A stretch of DNA of 46,694 nucleotides from Deltaproteobacteria bacterium (GCA_016208255.1 JACQYK010000043.1:1-46694), one strand, 5' to 3'. Shown: positions 24,809 through 34,700, counted from the stretch's first letter. Notes: a model not told the origin generated them from the letters alone. Made by a program: numbers and translations.

Positions 24809-26116
24809 TCATGTGGCGGCCCTTCCCGCCAGCGCCTCAATAAAAGCGCCGATCTGGGCCTTCCACTGGGCCTCGGAATAATCCCGGAGATCGACCATAT
24901 CGGAAACAAGCTGCATCATGGGAATGTCCGTATATTGACCCAGGAGATTCTTGAGATGGACCTGGCCCACCGTCGTCGCCCGGCAGGAACGGCAGGCATG
25001 AAAGACCACGCCGTCGATCCGGTAGTCTCCGATATAGTCGAGCAGTCGTTCCACTGTCGGATTGCCGCTGCGGGACCTGGCCTTTTCATGACGCTGGGTA
25101 AAACGAAGGAAAGAGCGCCAGGCCAGATATTCAACCGGGTCCTTCACCCGGCTGGGGACTTCCACCGGGTCATAACCGCGATAAACGTTTTCAATGACGA
25201 ACACCGCTCCGAAGCTTTCAAAATAATTAAAGATCCAAAGGGTATGCCAGGGGGGAAGACCACCGCCGTACAACAGGCGGTATTTCTCGTCGGGAATGAC
25301 TCCGATCTTATTTTCCGCCTTATTTTTTACTTCATCGTAAAGTCCCTGGTAGAAGTCGACGGCCACCTGGGTTCCGGAGTAGTAATGGCCGGCCACCATG
25401 ATGCTGAAATGGTCCTGGGTCGGCATCGGGCTGGGAACAGCCACACGCAGCCGATCGATCTCATACCACAAACGCCAGGCTTCATCACTCAGACGGATGG
25501 CCTCCCAGAGGCGTTCCGGATCCATTTTTCGGCCGGTCTGCTCTTCAAGAAAAGCGATCAATCCCTCAAATTGCGCTTTTTGGTACTTGATGTAGTAGTC
25601 CCGGACCTCGTCCAGGTCGGACTGGACCGGCGGCGCCACGCAATCGATGCTGTAGGTGGGCACTTGCAGATAACGCCCGGCCGCCTGGTACCATTTAAAA
25701 CGGGGGTCACAGACGGCGCTGCTTCCCAGCATCATATCCGGCACCGGCATCCCTCCGTCAGGGGAGTTTTCCGGGATACAGCCCAATTCCTGCCGCAAGC
25801 TGTCAAAGCCGAGTCCGATCCGGGCATAGCTGCAAAGCACCTGGGAATAACCATCCGCCTCGGCCTTCAGCAGGAAGCGGTCCATATCCCTTTTGGCTGC
25901 GCACAACCCGGCATAATTTTCCGTGGGAAGGGGAACAACGTCCATGGCCCGGACAATTTCATCGTATTGGGAAGCTACCATAAAATAGGCCACTTTTTTA
26001 CCGGCGGCCTTGGCTTCATGGGCGGATTGGTAAATCTGTTTTACCAGGCCTCTGACTCTGCGGGCCATTTCCGTTCCCTTTATCGCTGTGGTTTTGACCT
26101 GTTGTTTTTCTTCCAT
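24809..26116 (-). CDS. Class I benzoyl-CoA reductase / 2-hydroxyacyl-CoA dehydratase large subunit, BzdO/BcrB-like
   Basis: A 435-residue member of the HgdB/HgdC-dehydratase (FldB/FldC, BcrB/BcrC) family. I use ATG 26116, with AAGGGGG eight bases upstream; six more in-frame codons exist but add nothing. Likely iron-sulfur ligands are Cys in YAGLCAAKRD, in QVLCSYARIG and in VVFHACRSCRATT near the C-terminus. The closing MMQLVSDMVDLRDYSEAQ is typical. Size (about 49 kDa) fits BzdO/BcrB. The partner subunit lies upstream (gap about 100 bases with a hairpin) and two activases lie downstream. Ring reduction of benzoyl-CoA or a related aromatic CoA is inferred from context; a plain dehydratase is the alternative. 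Confidence 0.8.
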   Translation of the reverse strand: MEEKQQVKTTAIKGTEMARRVRGLVKQIYQSAHEAKAAGKKVAYFMVASQYDEIVRAMDVVPLPTENYAGLCAAKRDMDRFLLKAEADGYSQVLCSYARIGLGFDSLRQELGCIPENSPDGGMPVPDMMLGSSAVCDPRFKWYQAAGRYLQVPTYSIDCVAPPVQSDLDEVRDYYIKYQKAQFEGLIAFLEEQTGRKMDPERLWEAIRLSDEAWRLWYEIDRLRVAVPSPMPTQDHFSIMVAGHYYSGTQVAVDFYQGLYDEVKNKAENKIGVIPDEKYRLLYGGGLPPWHTLWIFNYFESFGAVFVIENVYRGYDPVEVPSRVKDPVEYLAWRSFLRFTQRHEKARSRSGNPTVERLLDYIGDYRIDGVVFHACRSCRATTVGQVHLKNLLGQYTDIPMMQLVSDMVDLRDYSEAQWKAQIGAFIEALAGRAAT

Positions 26117-26185
26117 GGTTCCCCCTTGGCACAAAAATAGGATTCGAGGTTACCCTCGCCCAGTCCTATATTCATAATTCTTGGT

Positions 26186-26212
26186 GTCAGGCCACCAAAA
26201 GCGTGGCCTGAC
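26186..26212 (-). repeat. Perfect hairpin between the two reductase subunits
   Basis: GTCAGGCCAC-CAAAAGC-GTGGCCTGAC is a perfect 10-bp stem located three bases beyond the stop of the 379-residue subunit. It resembles the GTC...GAC REP-like hairpin at 20286. It has no T-run, so it more likely stabilises the 3' end of the upstream message than terminates it. Confidence 0.6.
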
Positions 26213-26215
26213 GGG

Positions 26216-27355
26216 TTATCCAATCATTTCCAGAAAGGCCTGCACCCTGGTGCGGAGTTGTCCGATGGTTGAGGTGGAGTAATCATCCTCGATCATAAGG
26301 ACCGGTATCTTCATCCCGTTTAAATACTGGCGAAGGTCCGGCCCCTCCAATTCGCAGGTATCACAGTAGCGGACGATATAGAAGATGGCGGCGTCCACCT
26401 TCCAGTCCCGGACGGCCCGCCCGATGTATCCATAACGATTTTCCAGATCTCCCTCCCGGGTTTGGGTCTGGGGGATATTACTGCGGGGACAATGGGTTTG
26501 CAGGTAACGATCGACAAGGCCGTCAAGAGGATCGGGGGTTTCCGGAACGTCCTCCCAGAAAAAACGGGTGCCGGTGCACAGATCGTCCATAACCACCCGG
26601 GCGCCGCATTCCTCCACCAGATGGATAAAAGCAATATCGTCGATTTCGTTGCCCCAGATAAAGATCCGAGGTAATTTTTGCCTTCCGGGCTGTGGTCTTT
26701 GCTTGACCTCGTTCATAAATTCCCGGACCAGTTCGAGGTGCTCCGCCGCCGGGATTCCCATGCCGGCCACGAGAACCTTGACCATCTCCGTTCCGGAAAC
26801 AAGAGGCGGGTCGGGTTTTCTCAATTCATAAAGTTCCCTCAGGAGGGCCCGGCGTTTGTTATACAGGACCACGGCTTCCTTGAGCCGGCCGGGATCAAGT
26901 TTCCGACCGGACCATTGCTCCAGACGCTTGATAAAATAGCCTAATTCTTTCCGATAGAATTCGGTGGAGCTTGGCCCCATCATGTGCGGTACATTGATCA
27001 TATGATTGAAGGGGGAGGGTTTGTTGTGCTGCCAGATGGGGTAGAGGCGTTCAATCGTATCACAACTGTGCGGGGCAACGAAGCCGTCCAGAAAGTCGTA
27101 TTCCCCTTTGAGGGCCAGGTTGAAACAACTTCGGGCAAAGGGGCAGGCCATTGTTTCCAGAAAGGCATCCGCCTGATCGATCGGATCACTCTGGCTGCCC
27201 TGGATTCGGTAAGGGACCAGGTCGAAAGCAGTTATGATTTCATCCGGTACAAAACAACAAAAATAGCCGATTATTTTTTTCCCTGAATCATGTAGTTCCC
27301 TGGCCCGCTTACCCCTCTGGTTGTATAACTCCTCTATCTCTGCCGTCGCCGTCAT
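26216..27355 (-). CDS. Class I benzoyl-CoA reductase / 2-hydroxyacyl-CoA dehydratase subunit, BzdN/BcrC-like
   Basis: A 379-residue first subunit of the cluster. ATG 27355 has GGGAGG at ideal spacing; the ATG two codons earlier is too close. Iron-sulfur ligand candidates are Cys in MACPFARSCFNLAL, Cys in VAPHSCDTIERLYP, and Cys in FYIVRYCDTCELEGPD. The GYFCCFVPDEIITAFDLVPYRI opening is the family's standard N-terminus (often Y..vPeEli.A.g..P). Mass about 44 kDa suits BzdN/BcrC. It is the promoter-proximal gene of the operon, with a good -35/-10 pair at 27435-27407. Confidence 0.82.
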   Translation of the reverse strand: MTATAEIEELYNQRGKRARELHDSGKKIIGYFCCFVPDEIITAFDLVPYRIQGSQSDPIDQADAFLETMACPFARSCFNLALKGEYDFLDGFVAPHSCDTIERLYPIWQHNKPSPFNHMINVPHMMGPSSTEFYRKELGYFIKRLEQWSGRKLDPGRLKEAVVLYNKRRALLRELYELRKPDPPLVSGTEMVKVLVAGMGIPAAEHLELVREFMNEVKQRPQPGRQKLPRIFIWGNEIDDIAFIHLVEECGARVVMDDLCTGTRFFWEDVPETPDPLDGLVDRYLQTHCPRSNIPQTQTREGDLENRYGYIGRAVRDWKVDAAIFYIVRYCDTCELEGPDLRQYLNGMKIPVLMIEDDYSTSTIGQLRTRVQAFLEMIG

Positions 27356-27406
27356 CCCCATTCCTCCCTTTCGCCTTAGGCCCCGTCAATCGTCAATTCA
27401 TACCGG

Positions 27407-27435
27407 ATGATAATCAAGGGCTTCTTGCCTGTCAA
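27407..27435 (-). promoter_or_regulatory. Sigma70 promoter of the reductase operon
   Basis: On the minus strand: TTGACA (27435-27430), 17-base spacer, TATCAT (27412-27407), about 50 bases before the 27355 start. The -35 is a full consensus and the -10 matches 5 of 6. Confidence 0.7.
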
Positions 27436-27519
27436 CTTTTTTGCGGTATTTTATAGGAACAACCCCATAATTTAACCTTTTTAAGGATGAAAGGTCTGAC
27501 TGACTAAAGGAGAGCTGCT

Positions 27520-27705
27520 ATGAAAATTACAAAGATAGGGAATGGATGGCCCGCTTTGAGGTCCGGGAATAAACCTTGGGTTGGACACTTAGTCCGCAGA
27601 TTACACAACCGCGGGATTGAAGGAAAGCTTGATTTTTCCACCCTGTACAACGAAAATAATGTTTCGGGGGTATTCCCTTCCCCTGAGGGAAGGCTTAAAA
27701 TATAG
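27520..27705 (+). CDS. Small hypothetical protein
   Basis: A 61-residue frame with AAAGGAGAG spaced properly before the ATG. It is basic (KITKIGNGWPALRSGNK...HLVRRLHNR) with no membrane segment and no recognised family. Its end contains the hairpin CCTTCCC-CTGA-GGGAAGG (27676-27693). It lies in the divergent region between the reductase operon and the envelope block. The only support is the ribosome binding site and plausible composition, so it may not be a gene. Confidence 0.4.
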   Translation: MKITKIGNGWPALRSGNKPWVGHLVRRLHNRGIEGKLDFSTLYNENNVSGVFPSPEGRLKI

Positions 27706-27730
27706 CTAAATAATCATGGAGGTGAAATAA

Positions 27731-27865
27731 ATGAGAAAAATAGCTTTGATGATTTTATTGCTGGGTTTGGCCTGGGGTTTGTCAGGGTGTCCCTGGTGGC
27801 ATCATCCCCATCATCCCCCTATCCCCCATCCTCCTGTCCCTCATCCCCATCATTATTCAAGATGA
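27731..27865 (+). CDS. 44-residue His/Pro-rich lipoprotein
   Basis: ATG 27731 follows GGAGGTG with good spacing. The product is MRKIALMILLLGLAWGLSG then Cys and a short His/Pro-rich tail. The signal peptide ends in the lipobox LSGC, so after cleavage a mature lipidated peptide of about 25 residues remains. It has eight His, a Trp pair and many Pro (WWHHPHHPP). Short His-rich lipoproteins are candidate metal or heme binders at the membrane; that role is inference. It is followed 68 bases later by the FecR/DUF6600-like gene, with which it may be co-transcribed. Confidence 0.7.
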   Translation: MRKIALMILLLGLAWGLSGCPWWHHPHHPPIPHPPVPHPHHYSR

Positions 27866-27933
27866 AGGGGCTGTTAAATTCTCAACTGTCTTTTTCCTGA
27901 CCTGTGCCGGGCCGGGAGAAAGAGGAGAATAGT

Positions 27934-29853
27934 ATGAAAAAATCAATTGGATGGCTGGGCTGGTTATTCCTCGCCCTGACAGTGGTAAGTTCACCGTTAA
28001 CGGCTTCTGACGCCCCCGGGGTGGTGGTGGGGCGCGTCTATCACCTCGAAGGAGATCTGCTCCGCTACGTCCCGGCGGAGAATGACTGGGTGGCAGTGGT
28101 TAAAGACGCGCCTTTTGGCACCGAAGACACACTCTATGCGGGAAGCCGGGGAATGGCCGAACTGATCGTCCCCAATGGGACCTGGATCAGGATCGGGAAT
28201 GACACGCAGATCCAGTTCATGGCCCTCGAGGCCGAGGTTTCCGAGGTGGACGTGGCCGCGGGTCTGGCCAGGTTTTACAACAAAGGTTCCTCCCCTACGG
28301 TTATTAAAGCCACAAGCCCCTTCGGCTATGTTCTCGCCCATCCCGGAGCAGTCTTCGACTTTTACGTGGGAGAGAACTCGGTGGAGGTGGTGCCCATAAA
28401 GGGGAAGGTCAGCTTTGTCCACTGGGCCGGCAATGCCAAATACGACGTCTCCGCCGGCTCTCCCTCTATCCTGGCCGATGGAAAGCAATTATCCTCCGGC
28501 GAGGGAACGGCCGATCCTGACTGGGACCGTTGGAACAGGGCCCGTGATGACACCTGGTCTGCCAGAACCAGGATAAAGGGCCGGTCGGTCGATTATCTTC
28601 CGCCGAGTCTCTGGGACGAGGCCTATGATCTTGATGACAACGGCAGGTGGTACCGGATCTACTATGAGGGCGCGGAGCGCTGGTTTTGGCGGCCTACCAA
28701 CGTCTATGTGGGTTGGGCGCCTTTTACCGTGGGCCGCTGGACCGACTGGTACGACGATCAGTGCTGGATCCCGGCAGAACCCTTCGGTTACATCACCCAC
28801 CATTACGGCAACTGGGTTTATGTAGACCATTACTGGTACTGGGCCCCGCCTGTGGTCAGAGCGCGCGTCGGGCTCCCCCTTCTCCATGTGGGTTTCTTTT
28901 GGTATCCCGGAAGGGTTTCCTGGATTCACAGCGGGATTCATGTAGGGTGGATACCTCTGGCCCCGCATGAGACCTATTATTCCCACCGAAACTGGGGAGG
29001 ACCTCGGGTGGTGGTTGTAACCAGAGCTTTTCTCCCGCGAATCCAGATCAATCTTCGGAATTATGCTTACCTGGACCATGCCATCGTGGTCGATCAGAAC
29101 CATTTCCACCGGGTCAATGACTACCGGAATATCCGGCTGTCCCACGTTAACCGTGCCGCCATCCTCAATGACTATCGCGCGGCGCCGGTGGTCAACGACA
29201 ACGTGATCAAAAATTATTCCACTATCCGGCAGCGCCACCAGTTTGCCAATATTGAAGTAAAGGAAAAGCCCCACAGGACCGTGGTCGAGCGCATCCGGGA
29301 GAATGAAAAGGTCATCCGTCAGGAGAGAAGATCTAATGCCGCGACCATTGAACAACAGGTAAGAAGGCTCCCGGAAGGGAGGGTCCAGCGAGAGGCCCGG
29401 ATCGAAACGCCCAAGGTCAGGAACTATATTGTGCCTGCCGATAAGGTTAATCGGCCGGAATCTGAAATCAGGCCCCAGCGCAGGGAAATAAGACGTCGGG
29501 GAGAAGGAGTCCGCCCCATCCCTGAGGGCCGAATTGAGCCCCGTGCGGTTAGGCCCCTACAACCTCAAAGGATTGAACCGGAGCGTCGGGAAAGGCGGGA
29601 ACCGATAAAACCGGTTGAACCTCCAGCCCCGCAAGTCCAACCGGGAGCGCCGGAGCGGGGACGCCCGGGACAGGCACCCCCTGGGCGTCTGGCCCCTGCC
29701 AGACCGGCCCCGATTGAAAGACCCCGGGAACCGGTGGAGCGCGTCGCGCCGGTCAGGCCCGAACGACCTCAAAGGATTGAACCGGAACGTCGGGGGAGAC
29801 GGGAGCAGCAGGACCAGGACAAGGGGAAATCGGAACGGCGCGACGCGCGATAA
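27934..29853 (+). CDS. Secreted FecR-domain protein with Trp/Tyr-rich DUF6600-like domain and Arg/Pro-rich tail
   Basis: A 639-residue protein from ATG 27934 (ribosome binding site GAGGAG); the upstream in-frame start would precede the signal peptide. It begins with a signal peptide (LGWLFLALTVVSSPLTA). Residues 30-170 form a FecR-type domain (GTEDTLYAGSRGMAELIVPNGTWI). Residues 210-370 form a Trp/Tyr-rich repeat region (VGWAPFTVGRWTDWYDDQCW, PFGYITHHYGNWVYVDHYWY, HVGWIPLAPHETYY) like DUF6600. The last 220 residues are low-complexity Arg/Pro/Glu sequence with a near-duplicated block (PQRIEPERR, twice). A periplasmic or cell-surface structural role is likely; the exact role is unknown. Confidence 0.75.
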   Translation: MKKSIGWLGWLFLALTVVSSPLTASDAPGVVVGRVYHLEGDLLRYVPAENDWVAVVKDAPFGTEDTLYAGSRGMAELIVPNGTWIRIGNDTQIQFMALEAEVSEVDVAAGLARFYNKGSSPTVIKATSPFGYVLAHPGAVFDFYVGENSVEVVPIKGKVSFVHWAGNAKYDVSAGSPSILADGKQLSSGEGTADPDWDRWNRARDDTWSARTRIKGRSVDYLPPSLWDEAYDLDDNGRWYRIYYEGAERWFWRPTNVYVGWAPFTVGRWTDWYDDQCWIPAEPFGYITHHYGNWVYVDHYWYWAPPVVRARVGLPLLHVGFFWYPGRVSWIHSGIHVGWIPLAPHETYYSHRNWGGPRVVVVTRAFLPRIQINLRNYAYLDHAIVVDQNHFHRVNDYRNIRLSHVNRAAILNDYRAAPVVNDNVIKNYSTIRQRHQFANIEVKEKPHRTVVERIRENEKVIRQERRSNAATIEQQVRRLPEGRVQREARIETPKVRNYIVPADKVNRPESEIRPQRREIRRRGEGVRPIPEGRIEPRAVRPLQPQRIEPERRERREPIKPVEPPAPQVQPGAPERGRPGQAPPGRLAPARPAPIERPREPVERVAPVRPERPQRIEPERRGRREQQDQDKGKSERRDAR

Positions 29854-29923
29854 GGCAGTCTATGGCCTTCCCCCGGTTTTTGCTCATAAAACCAGGGCTT
29901 ACCTTAATTAACCTGCCAGATTT

Positions 29924-29954
29924 AAAATACAGTCATTTCTTTTATTAAATACCC
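29924..29954 (+). promoter_or_regulatory. Spaced motif AAAATACAG-N14-AAATACCC, copy B
   Basis: AAAATACAG (29924-29932), 14 bases, AAATACCC (29947-29954), upstream of the heme-sensor kinase. ATTAAGTTAT follows at 29999 and also occurs downstream of copy C. Confidence 0.5.
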
Positions 29955-30066
29955 CCATGGCCTTATTCACTTTCAAATTAATATCCTTTAAATAATCAAT
30001 TAAGTTATAAAATTTATTATCTTCCTGAGAGTTTTAACTCTCAAAGATATGCCGAAAAAAAATTAG

Positions 30067-31539
30067 ATGGTAAATTTATTTGACCGGTTAAAATACCTTT
30101 TCTGGGGTCTGGCAATATTATGGACGGGAATTATCACCGCCTCCCTGGTCTGGAATTTTTATGCGCAAAAAAATAAAATTTTCGAAATTGCCCGCAACAG
30201 CGCCCATATCACTTTAGAGAAAGATGTCATTTACCGCAGATGGGTTGCCCAACATGGCGGGGTCTATGTCCCGGTCTCGAAGCACACGCCCCCCAACCCC
30301 TACCTCAAGGTCCCTGAACGGGATATTTTCACCTCTTCCGGTTTGCCGCTTACTTTAGTCAATCCGGCCTATATGATTCGGCAGGTCAATGAGATGGCGG
30401 CCAATATCTATAGCCAAACTCATATCACCAGCCTGAATCCCATCCGCCCTCAAAATAGCCCTGACCCCTGGGAGACTTCGGCTTTGATGTCTTTTGAAAA
30501 GGGCGTCCAAGAGGTCAGTTCAATTGAAAAGGTGGCCGGTGAAGAAAAGATGCGAGTCATGCATCCTTTTATCACGGAAAAACCTTGTCTCCAATGCCAT
30601 GCTCCGCAAGGTTACCAGGAAGGGGACATCCGGGGAGGGATCAGCGTCTCCATACCGATCGCCCCCCTCCGGGCCATAGATAAGCCCTTCCTCGCCAAGT
30701 TATCATTAGCCCATTTTTTATTTTGGATAACCGGTATTTCCTGGATCTTGCTCGCCAGGAAGAGCTTTTCCAAGCAGATTCTGGCCCGTGAAACGGCTGA
30801 AGAAGAACTTCGAAAATCGCGTGATGAGCTGGAACTGAGAGTCCAGGAACGGACGACCGAACTTCTCCGGATCAATGAGACCCTGCGTAATTTATCCTCA
30901 AAACTCATGTCCGTTCAGGAGAAGGAAAGGAAACAGGTTGCCCTGGAAGTTCACGATGTCCTGGGATCATCCCTGAGTGCCATCAAATTCAAGTCGGAAG
31001 AGGCCATGTATCATCTCCCGCAGGACGGGCCCACGAATATTTCTAAACCCCTGGAGGAACTGATCCTCCTGGTCCGGGATACGATTGAAAAGGCCCGAAA
31101 AATTCAAACCGATTTGCGCCCTCCTCATCTGGACGATCTGGGTATCCTGGCCGCCCTGGCCTGGTTTTGCCGGAGATTTCAAACGATTTATCCCGAAATC
31201 GAGGTCGGACAAACGATTGTCATCCGGGAAGAGGAGGTGCCCGATCAACTTAAGATCGCTATTTTTAGAATCACCCAGGAGGCTATGAATAATATAGGCC
31301 AACACGCCCAGTCCAAATCGGCCTATCTCAGCCTGCGAAAAGTCGATCAGGCCTTGGAACTGTCAATCAAAGATAATGGAAAAGGATTTGATTTGGAAAG
31401 TCTGTCCTCCGGAGAAATTTTTAAAAAAGGACTGGGTCTCTCCAGCATGAAAGAGCGGGCAGAATTATCAGGCGGCTCCTTTTCCATCGAATCGGTCAAG
31501 AAAAAAGGAACGGTTATCCGGGCCGTTTGGCCGGTCTAA
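30067..31539 (+). CDS. NarL-type sensor histidine kinase with periplasmic c-heme (DUF3365-like) domain
   Basis: A 490-residue kinase. TM1 is near residues 10-30, and a periplasmic domain follows with a CLQCH c-heme motif (Cys174, Cys177, His178), characteristic of DUF3365 sensors. TM2 is near 212-230, then a coiled coil (residues 240-285). The HisKA_3 box is EKERKQVALEVHDVLGSS with His296, and the HATPase_c domain has AMNNIGQHA, DNGKGFD and GLGLSSMKER. It probably senses redox state, oxygen or nitric oxide through the heme. Its transmitter is nearly the same as the 34975 kinase, and a receiver gene lies at 36363. No clear Shine-Dalgarno sequence precedes the ATG. Confidence 0.87.
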   Translation: MVNLFDRLKYLFWGLAILWTGIITASLVWNFYAQKNKIFEIARNSAHITLEKDVIYRRWVAQHGGVYVPVSKHTPPNPYLKVPERDIFTSSGLPLTLVNPAYMIRQVNEMAANIYSQTHITSLNPIRPQNSPDPWETSALMSFEKGVQEVSSIEKVAGEEKMRVMHPFITEKPCLQCHAPQGYQEGDIRGGISVSIPIAPLRAIDKPFLAKLSLAHFLFWITGISWILLARKSFSKQILARETAEEELRKSRDELELRVQERTTELLRINETLRNLSSKLMSVQEKERKQVALEVHDVLGSSLSAIKFKSEEAMYHLPQDGPTNISKPLEELILLVRDTIEKARKIQTDLRPPHLDDLGILAALAWFCRRFQTIYPEIEVGQTIVIREEEVPDQLKIAIFRITQEAMNNIGQHAQSKSAYLSLRKVDQALELSIKDNGKGFDLESLSSGEIFKKGLGLSSMKERAELSGGSFSIESVKKKGTVIRAVWPV

Positions 31540-31713
31540 TTGTGTTCTATTTTTTCTTTGACTAAGTCCTTTAAAAAAGGTAACTTCTCAAAGCCTCTAA
31601 TGATTGAAGGTTCTAAAGTGACCTTTGGTTTCCCTTAATTTGAACCTGGAAGCACCCTTCTTGCGGGTCTTCAGGCCTGGAGCAGGGTCCGGACAGCCCG
31701 GGAAAAGAAAAAA

Positions 31714-34700
31714 ATGGCAAAAAGAAAGGGCACTAAGCAGAAGCAGGAAATTCCAGCCTCTGAAGCGGGTCAGCCGATGACGCCGGTTGAGGCCCCGCTG
31801 GAGCCCGGGTCGGAGGCCCATCGCCCGGCGGCGGGCTTTCCCATTGTCGGGATCGGCGCTTCAGCCGGGGGGTTGGCAGCTATTGAAGCCTTCTTTGCCG
31901 CCCTGCCTTCGGACCAGGATACCGGGATGGCCTTTGTCCTGGTCCAGCATCTGGACCCCGACCACAAGAGCATCCTGATCGATCTGGTCAGAAAATATAC
32001 CCGGATGCCGGTTTTCAAGGTGGAGGACGGGATGAAGGTGGAGCCCAACTGCGCCTATATTATTCCGCCGAACCGGGATATGGCCTTTCTGGACGGGAAG
32101 CTGCACCTGCTGGAACCGGGGGCGCCCCGGGGCCTGCGTCTGCCGATTGATTTTTTCTTTCGCTCCCTGGCGCAAGACCAGCATGAGCGGGCCATTTGTA
32201 TCGTGCTCTCGGGGACCGGCACCGATGGAACGCTCGGACTCAAAGCCGTCAAGGGCGAAGGCGGGATGGCCATCGTCCAAAGCCCGGAATCGGCCGCCTA
32301 TGACGGGATGCCCCGCAGCGCCATCGCCACCGGTTTGGTGGACTATGTTCTTCCGCCGGACAAGATGCCGGAGCAATTGATCGCCTATGTGAAACATGCC
32401 TTCGGCCAGCGGCCGAAACCCGTTTCTTCCCCGCCTTCCGGCACAGGCGACGCCTTGCAGAAGGTGTTCATTTTGCTGCGGGCCCGGACGGGCCATGATT
32501 TTTCCCATTACAAACAAAATACCATATGCCGCCGCATCGAGCGGCGCATGGCCGTGGCCCAGATCGACCGTATCGAAGACTATGTACGTTACCTGCGGGA
32601 TAACCCGCTGGAAGTGGAGTCCCTTTTTCGGGAACTTTTGATCGGCGTCACCAATTTCTTTCGCGACCCGGAGGCCTTCCAATCGCTCCGGGGAAAAATC
32701 ATTCCCCGGCTCTTTGCCGACAAGCCCCCGGGCGCCGGTGTACGGGTCTGGGTCCCGGGTTGTTCCAGCGGTGAAGAGGCCTTTTCCCTGGCTATCCTGA
32801 TCCGGGAATATCTGGACGAATTAAAAGAAAACTTCCAGGTCCAGATCTTCGCCACCGATATCGATACCGAAGCCATTGAGAAAGCCCGCAGCGGGGTTTA
32901 TCCCGAAAGCATTGCCGCCGACGTCTCCCCGGAACGATTGTCCCGTTTTTTTACCCAGGAAGATAATTCCTACCATATCAATAAGAATATTCGTGATTTG
33001 GTTGTCTTTGCCCCACAGGACGTGCTCAAAGACCCGCCTTTTTCCAAAATGGACCTGATCAGTTGCCGGAACCTCCTGATCTACCTGGAAGTTGAAACGC
33101 AAAAAAAGATATTCCCCCTCTTTCACTATGCTTTGAATCAGGACGGCTATCTCTTTTTGGGCAATTCGGAAACCATCGGAGAGTTTATAACGCTCTATGC
33201 CGTGGTGGACAAAAAGTGGAAGATTTATCGACGTAAGGGCGAGCTAACGCCCCACGCCGCCATCGGCCCCTATATGCCGCCCCTGGAGACCGGGGTCACC
33301 AGGCGGCAGGCCCGGCCCGGAGATAAGCCGGCACAGAGGGATAATGTCCGCCAATTGACCGAACGGGTTTTGCTGGAGGATTATGCCCCGGCGAGCCTGC
33401 TGGTCAACGCCGAATTCGAGGTCCTTTACATCCACGGGAGCACCGGCAGATACCTGGAGCCGGCCACCGGAGAGGCCAGCCTGAACCTGCTGCGCATGGC
33501 CCGGGAGGGTCTGCGGATGGAATTGACCGCCGGGGTGCGCAAGGCCCTGACCCAGCAAAAGAGCATCCGCTACGAAGGCCTGCAGGTCAAAAACAACGGC
33601 GACCGCTCCGTCGTCAATCTGATCATCCGGCCGGTGATAAAACCGGATGCGGAACCCAGCCTGGCCATGGTCATCTTTGAAGAGGTGACCAACGAACCCC
33701 CAAAACCGCTGGAACCGTCAGAAGCGCCCCTGGATGGCCTGGATCATCAACTCACCACGCTGAAGCGGGAACTGCGGGCCAAGGAAGAGTACCTGCAAAC
33801 GACCGTCGAGGAACTGGAAACGACCAACGAAGAGCTCACCTCCGCCAACGAAGAGCTGCAATCGGTGAACGAAGAATTACAATCCACCAATGAAGAACTG
33901 GAGACCTCGAAAGAAGAGCTGCAATCGATCAACGAGGAATTGGTGACGGTCAACACGGAGCTCCAGAAAAAGATCGAAGATTTGTCAAAGGCCAATAACG
34001 ATATGAACAATCTGATGGCCGGCACCAACATCGGGACTCTTTTTCTGGACCTTCAACTGCGGATTCAGCGTTTTACCCCGGCGACGACCAGCGTCATCAA
34101 CTTTATTCAGACCGATCTCGGACGGCCGGTGGGCGACATCGTCTCCCGTTTCAAGGACTATGACCGCCTGGTGCCGGACACGCAGGCCGTGCTGGACACC
34201 CTGATCCCCAAAGAAGAACAGGTCCAGACCAGGGAGGGACAGTGGTTTCAGATGCTCATCCAGCCCTATCGCACTCTGGAAAACGTTATTGAGGGGGTAG
34301 TGCTGACCTTTGTCGATATCACGGAACAGAAAAAACTGCAGATGGCTGTGGCTGAAAACGAGGAAAAGCTCCGGACCCTTTTCGAGATATTGCCCGTAGC
34401 CGTCTCGGTCCTCGACGCCCGGGGCCGGATCATCTATGTCAATCCGGCCCTGGAAAAGGTTTTGGATGTTCCCCGGGCCGATCTGCTCCGGGAAAATTAC
34501 CGCCAGCCCCAATATCTCAGACCGGACGGCAGGCCCATGCCGTTGGAAGAGTCGGCCGGTTTCCGGGCCTTCAAGGAGCAGCGGTTGGTGGAGCATGTCG
34601 AGACCTGCCTGGTCATGAAAGACGGGCGTGTAATCCGGACGGACATGAGCGCCATGCCCCTGGCGCTCCAAGGTTGGAAGGTGGTCGTGGTCACTTTCGA

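Noticed and set aside
24935-26140. A 401-codon plus-strand frame opposite the reductase subunit
   Set aside because: It is the complement shadow of a well-supported family member; long shadows arise in high-GC genes.
23040-27355. Class II (BamB-I) benzoyl-CoA reductase
   Set aside because: No tungsten aldehyde-oxidoreductase-type BamB or selenocysteine subunits are present; the genes are ATP-dependent type.
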